In this document: positions 63,633-64,000 of the stretch, piece after piece
How positions within the stretch are numbered: position 1 is the stretch's first letter
How the letters are laid out: each line of letters starts with the position of its first letter
Assembly: GCA_029940375.1 (NCBI GenBank)
Contig: JAPYUX010000001.1
Location: 252,038-316,037, forward strand
Direction of reading: 5' to 3'
DNA: 64,000 bases
Origin: Dehalococcoidia bacterium
GTDB lineage: Bacteria > Chloroflexota > Dehalococcoidia > Lucifugimonadales > Lucifugimonadaceae
Position numbers and translations under genes: made by a program
Notes under the pieces: generated by a model
The model's input: the letters and a program-made list of their open reading frames with translations, nothing else
Told to the model about the DNA's origin: nothing
Databases searched by the model: none

Positions 63633-64000
63633 CTATATCTTTATCATCTTTAATAGTTTGTTTTATTATTCCGCCTCCTAATACCAAATCATTTTTATAA
63701 ATGACAACTGGCTGCCCAGGAGTGATGGCCCTTACTGGTTTGTTAAAGATCAGCATAAATGTATTCGAAGAATCTTTTTTAATTTTCAGAGTTGCATCAG
63801 ATTCTATAGCATTATACCTAATTTTAGCTTTTATCTTCATATTATTTTTTGGGATTGTACCATTAGACCAATTGACTTCATCTGCTATCAATGTTCTTTC
63901 AAATAGTTCTGAATTTCTGGAAACTATTACATCTCCGTTTTCTTTGTTAATGCTTTTTACATAAATCTTTTCTTTTAATCCACCAATTTCGATCCCTTTG
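63586..64000 (-). CDS. mnmA: tRNA-specific 2-thiouridylase MnmA, C-terminal part (5' end outside window)
   Basis: The minus-strand frame is open from the right window edge for about 137 codons to a TAA. KGIEIGG followed by KIYVKSINKENGDVIVSRN fits the MnmA segment 'QRKGLGIGG...YV...D...N.v.v'. ADEVNWSNG, AKIRYNAIESDATL, and VRAITPGQPVVIYKNDLVLGGGII are the C-terminal beta-barrel with its hallmark 'A.tpGQ.aV.Y....vLGGG.I'. MnmA thiolates U34 of Lys, Glu and Gln tRNAs. The catalytic cysteines would lie upstream beyond the edge. The last 47 bases also encode the start of rnhB in another frame. Confidence 0.88.
   Translation of the reverse strand, partial: KGIEIGGLKEKIYVKSINKENGDVIVSRNSELFERTLIADEVNWSNGTIPKNNMKIKAKIRYNAIESDATLKIKKDSSNTFMLIFNKPVRAITPGQPVVIYKNDLVLGGGIIKQTIKDDKDIDVEFGARKKTLGKVI

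Noticed and set aside
1..64000. CRISPR arrays, insertion sequences, prophage or integrated elements
   Set aside because: No regularly spaced direct repeats, transposase or integrase motifs, or attachment-like repeats flanking the tRNA were seen; gene content and composition look uniform throughout.

Overview
The window is one gene-dense bacterial chromosome segment, very A+T-rich (roughly 30% G+C by eye). It carries about 60 protein genes, one tRNA and no recognisable mobile element, phage or CRISPR array. Streamlining is extreme. No stretch over about 300 bases lacks a gene, the longest gap is about 175 bases, and many genes overlap, including convergent pairs that share stop-codon bases. 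Gene content (split pntAA/pntAB/pntB transhydrogenase, K+-type membrane pyrophosphatase, GldA/F/G-DUF4340 exporter, SMP-30 lactonase, NorQ/NorD-like pair, SelA) fits a free-living, aerobic, probably marine bacterium. My best guess is a low-GC member of the Chloroflexota (Dehalococcoidia/SAR202-like). That is an inference from gene mix and style, not proven by a marker gene.

Layout. 1-1.7 kb: the tail of an HpcH/HpaI-type aldolase and an MFS carrier. 1.7-4.8 kb: L32 convergent with a proton-translocating transhydrogenase operon. 4.8-14.6 kb: a sugar-acid and pentose-phosphate block (FGGY kinase; then gnd, a DUF2090-like protein, pgi, tal, rpiB and tkt on the minus strand) with a gluconolactonase-like gene beside it. 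No zwf is seen, which suggests that carbon may enter through gluconate. 14.6-18 kb: rplI-dnaB plus an unusual helicase loader containing two AAA+ modules. 18-22 kb: acetyl-CoA synthetase, a SelA-fold PLP enzyme and a DUF1932 dehydrogenase. 22-26 kb: Fe-S carrier Mrp with its DUF59 partner, UvrB and a methyltransferase. 26-30 kb: an aminotransferase, a membrane-anchored GAF/winged-helix regulator and an ABC-2 exporter. 30-32 kb: YebC, KhpA, S16, a MoaD-MoaE fusion and tRNA-Ser(GCT).

32-36 kb: miaB, nadA-nadC, dtd and an FmdB-like protein. 36-42 kb: purL, purQ, S21, gltX, rluD-type synthase and lspA. 42-46 kb: threonine aldolase, rarA and selA. 46-51 kb: MoxR/NorQ ATPase, NUDIX hydrolase and a 1112-residue NorD-like VWA protein. 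51-55.5 kb: DUF4340, GldG, GldF and GldA. 55.6-60 kb: cysteine desulfurase, a DUF4352-like membrane protein and mutS. 60-64 kb: membrane pyrophosphatase, thiE, rnhB and the C-terminal part of mnmA, cut by the window edge.

The genes describe NADPH balance (transhydrogenase, 6-phosphogluconate dehydrogenase), energy saving (pyrophosphatase), cofactor synthesis (NAD, molybdopterin, thiamine, Fe-S) and DNA repair. The most unusual items are the tandem-ATPase helicase loader, the MoxR-NUDIX-VWA operon, the MoaD-MoaE fusion with an internal Gly-Gly, the membrane-tethered GAF regulator, the lysine-less DUF2090 protein, and two genes (uvrB, nadC) whose conserved N-termini lie upstream of any standard start codon.
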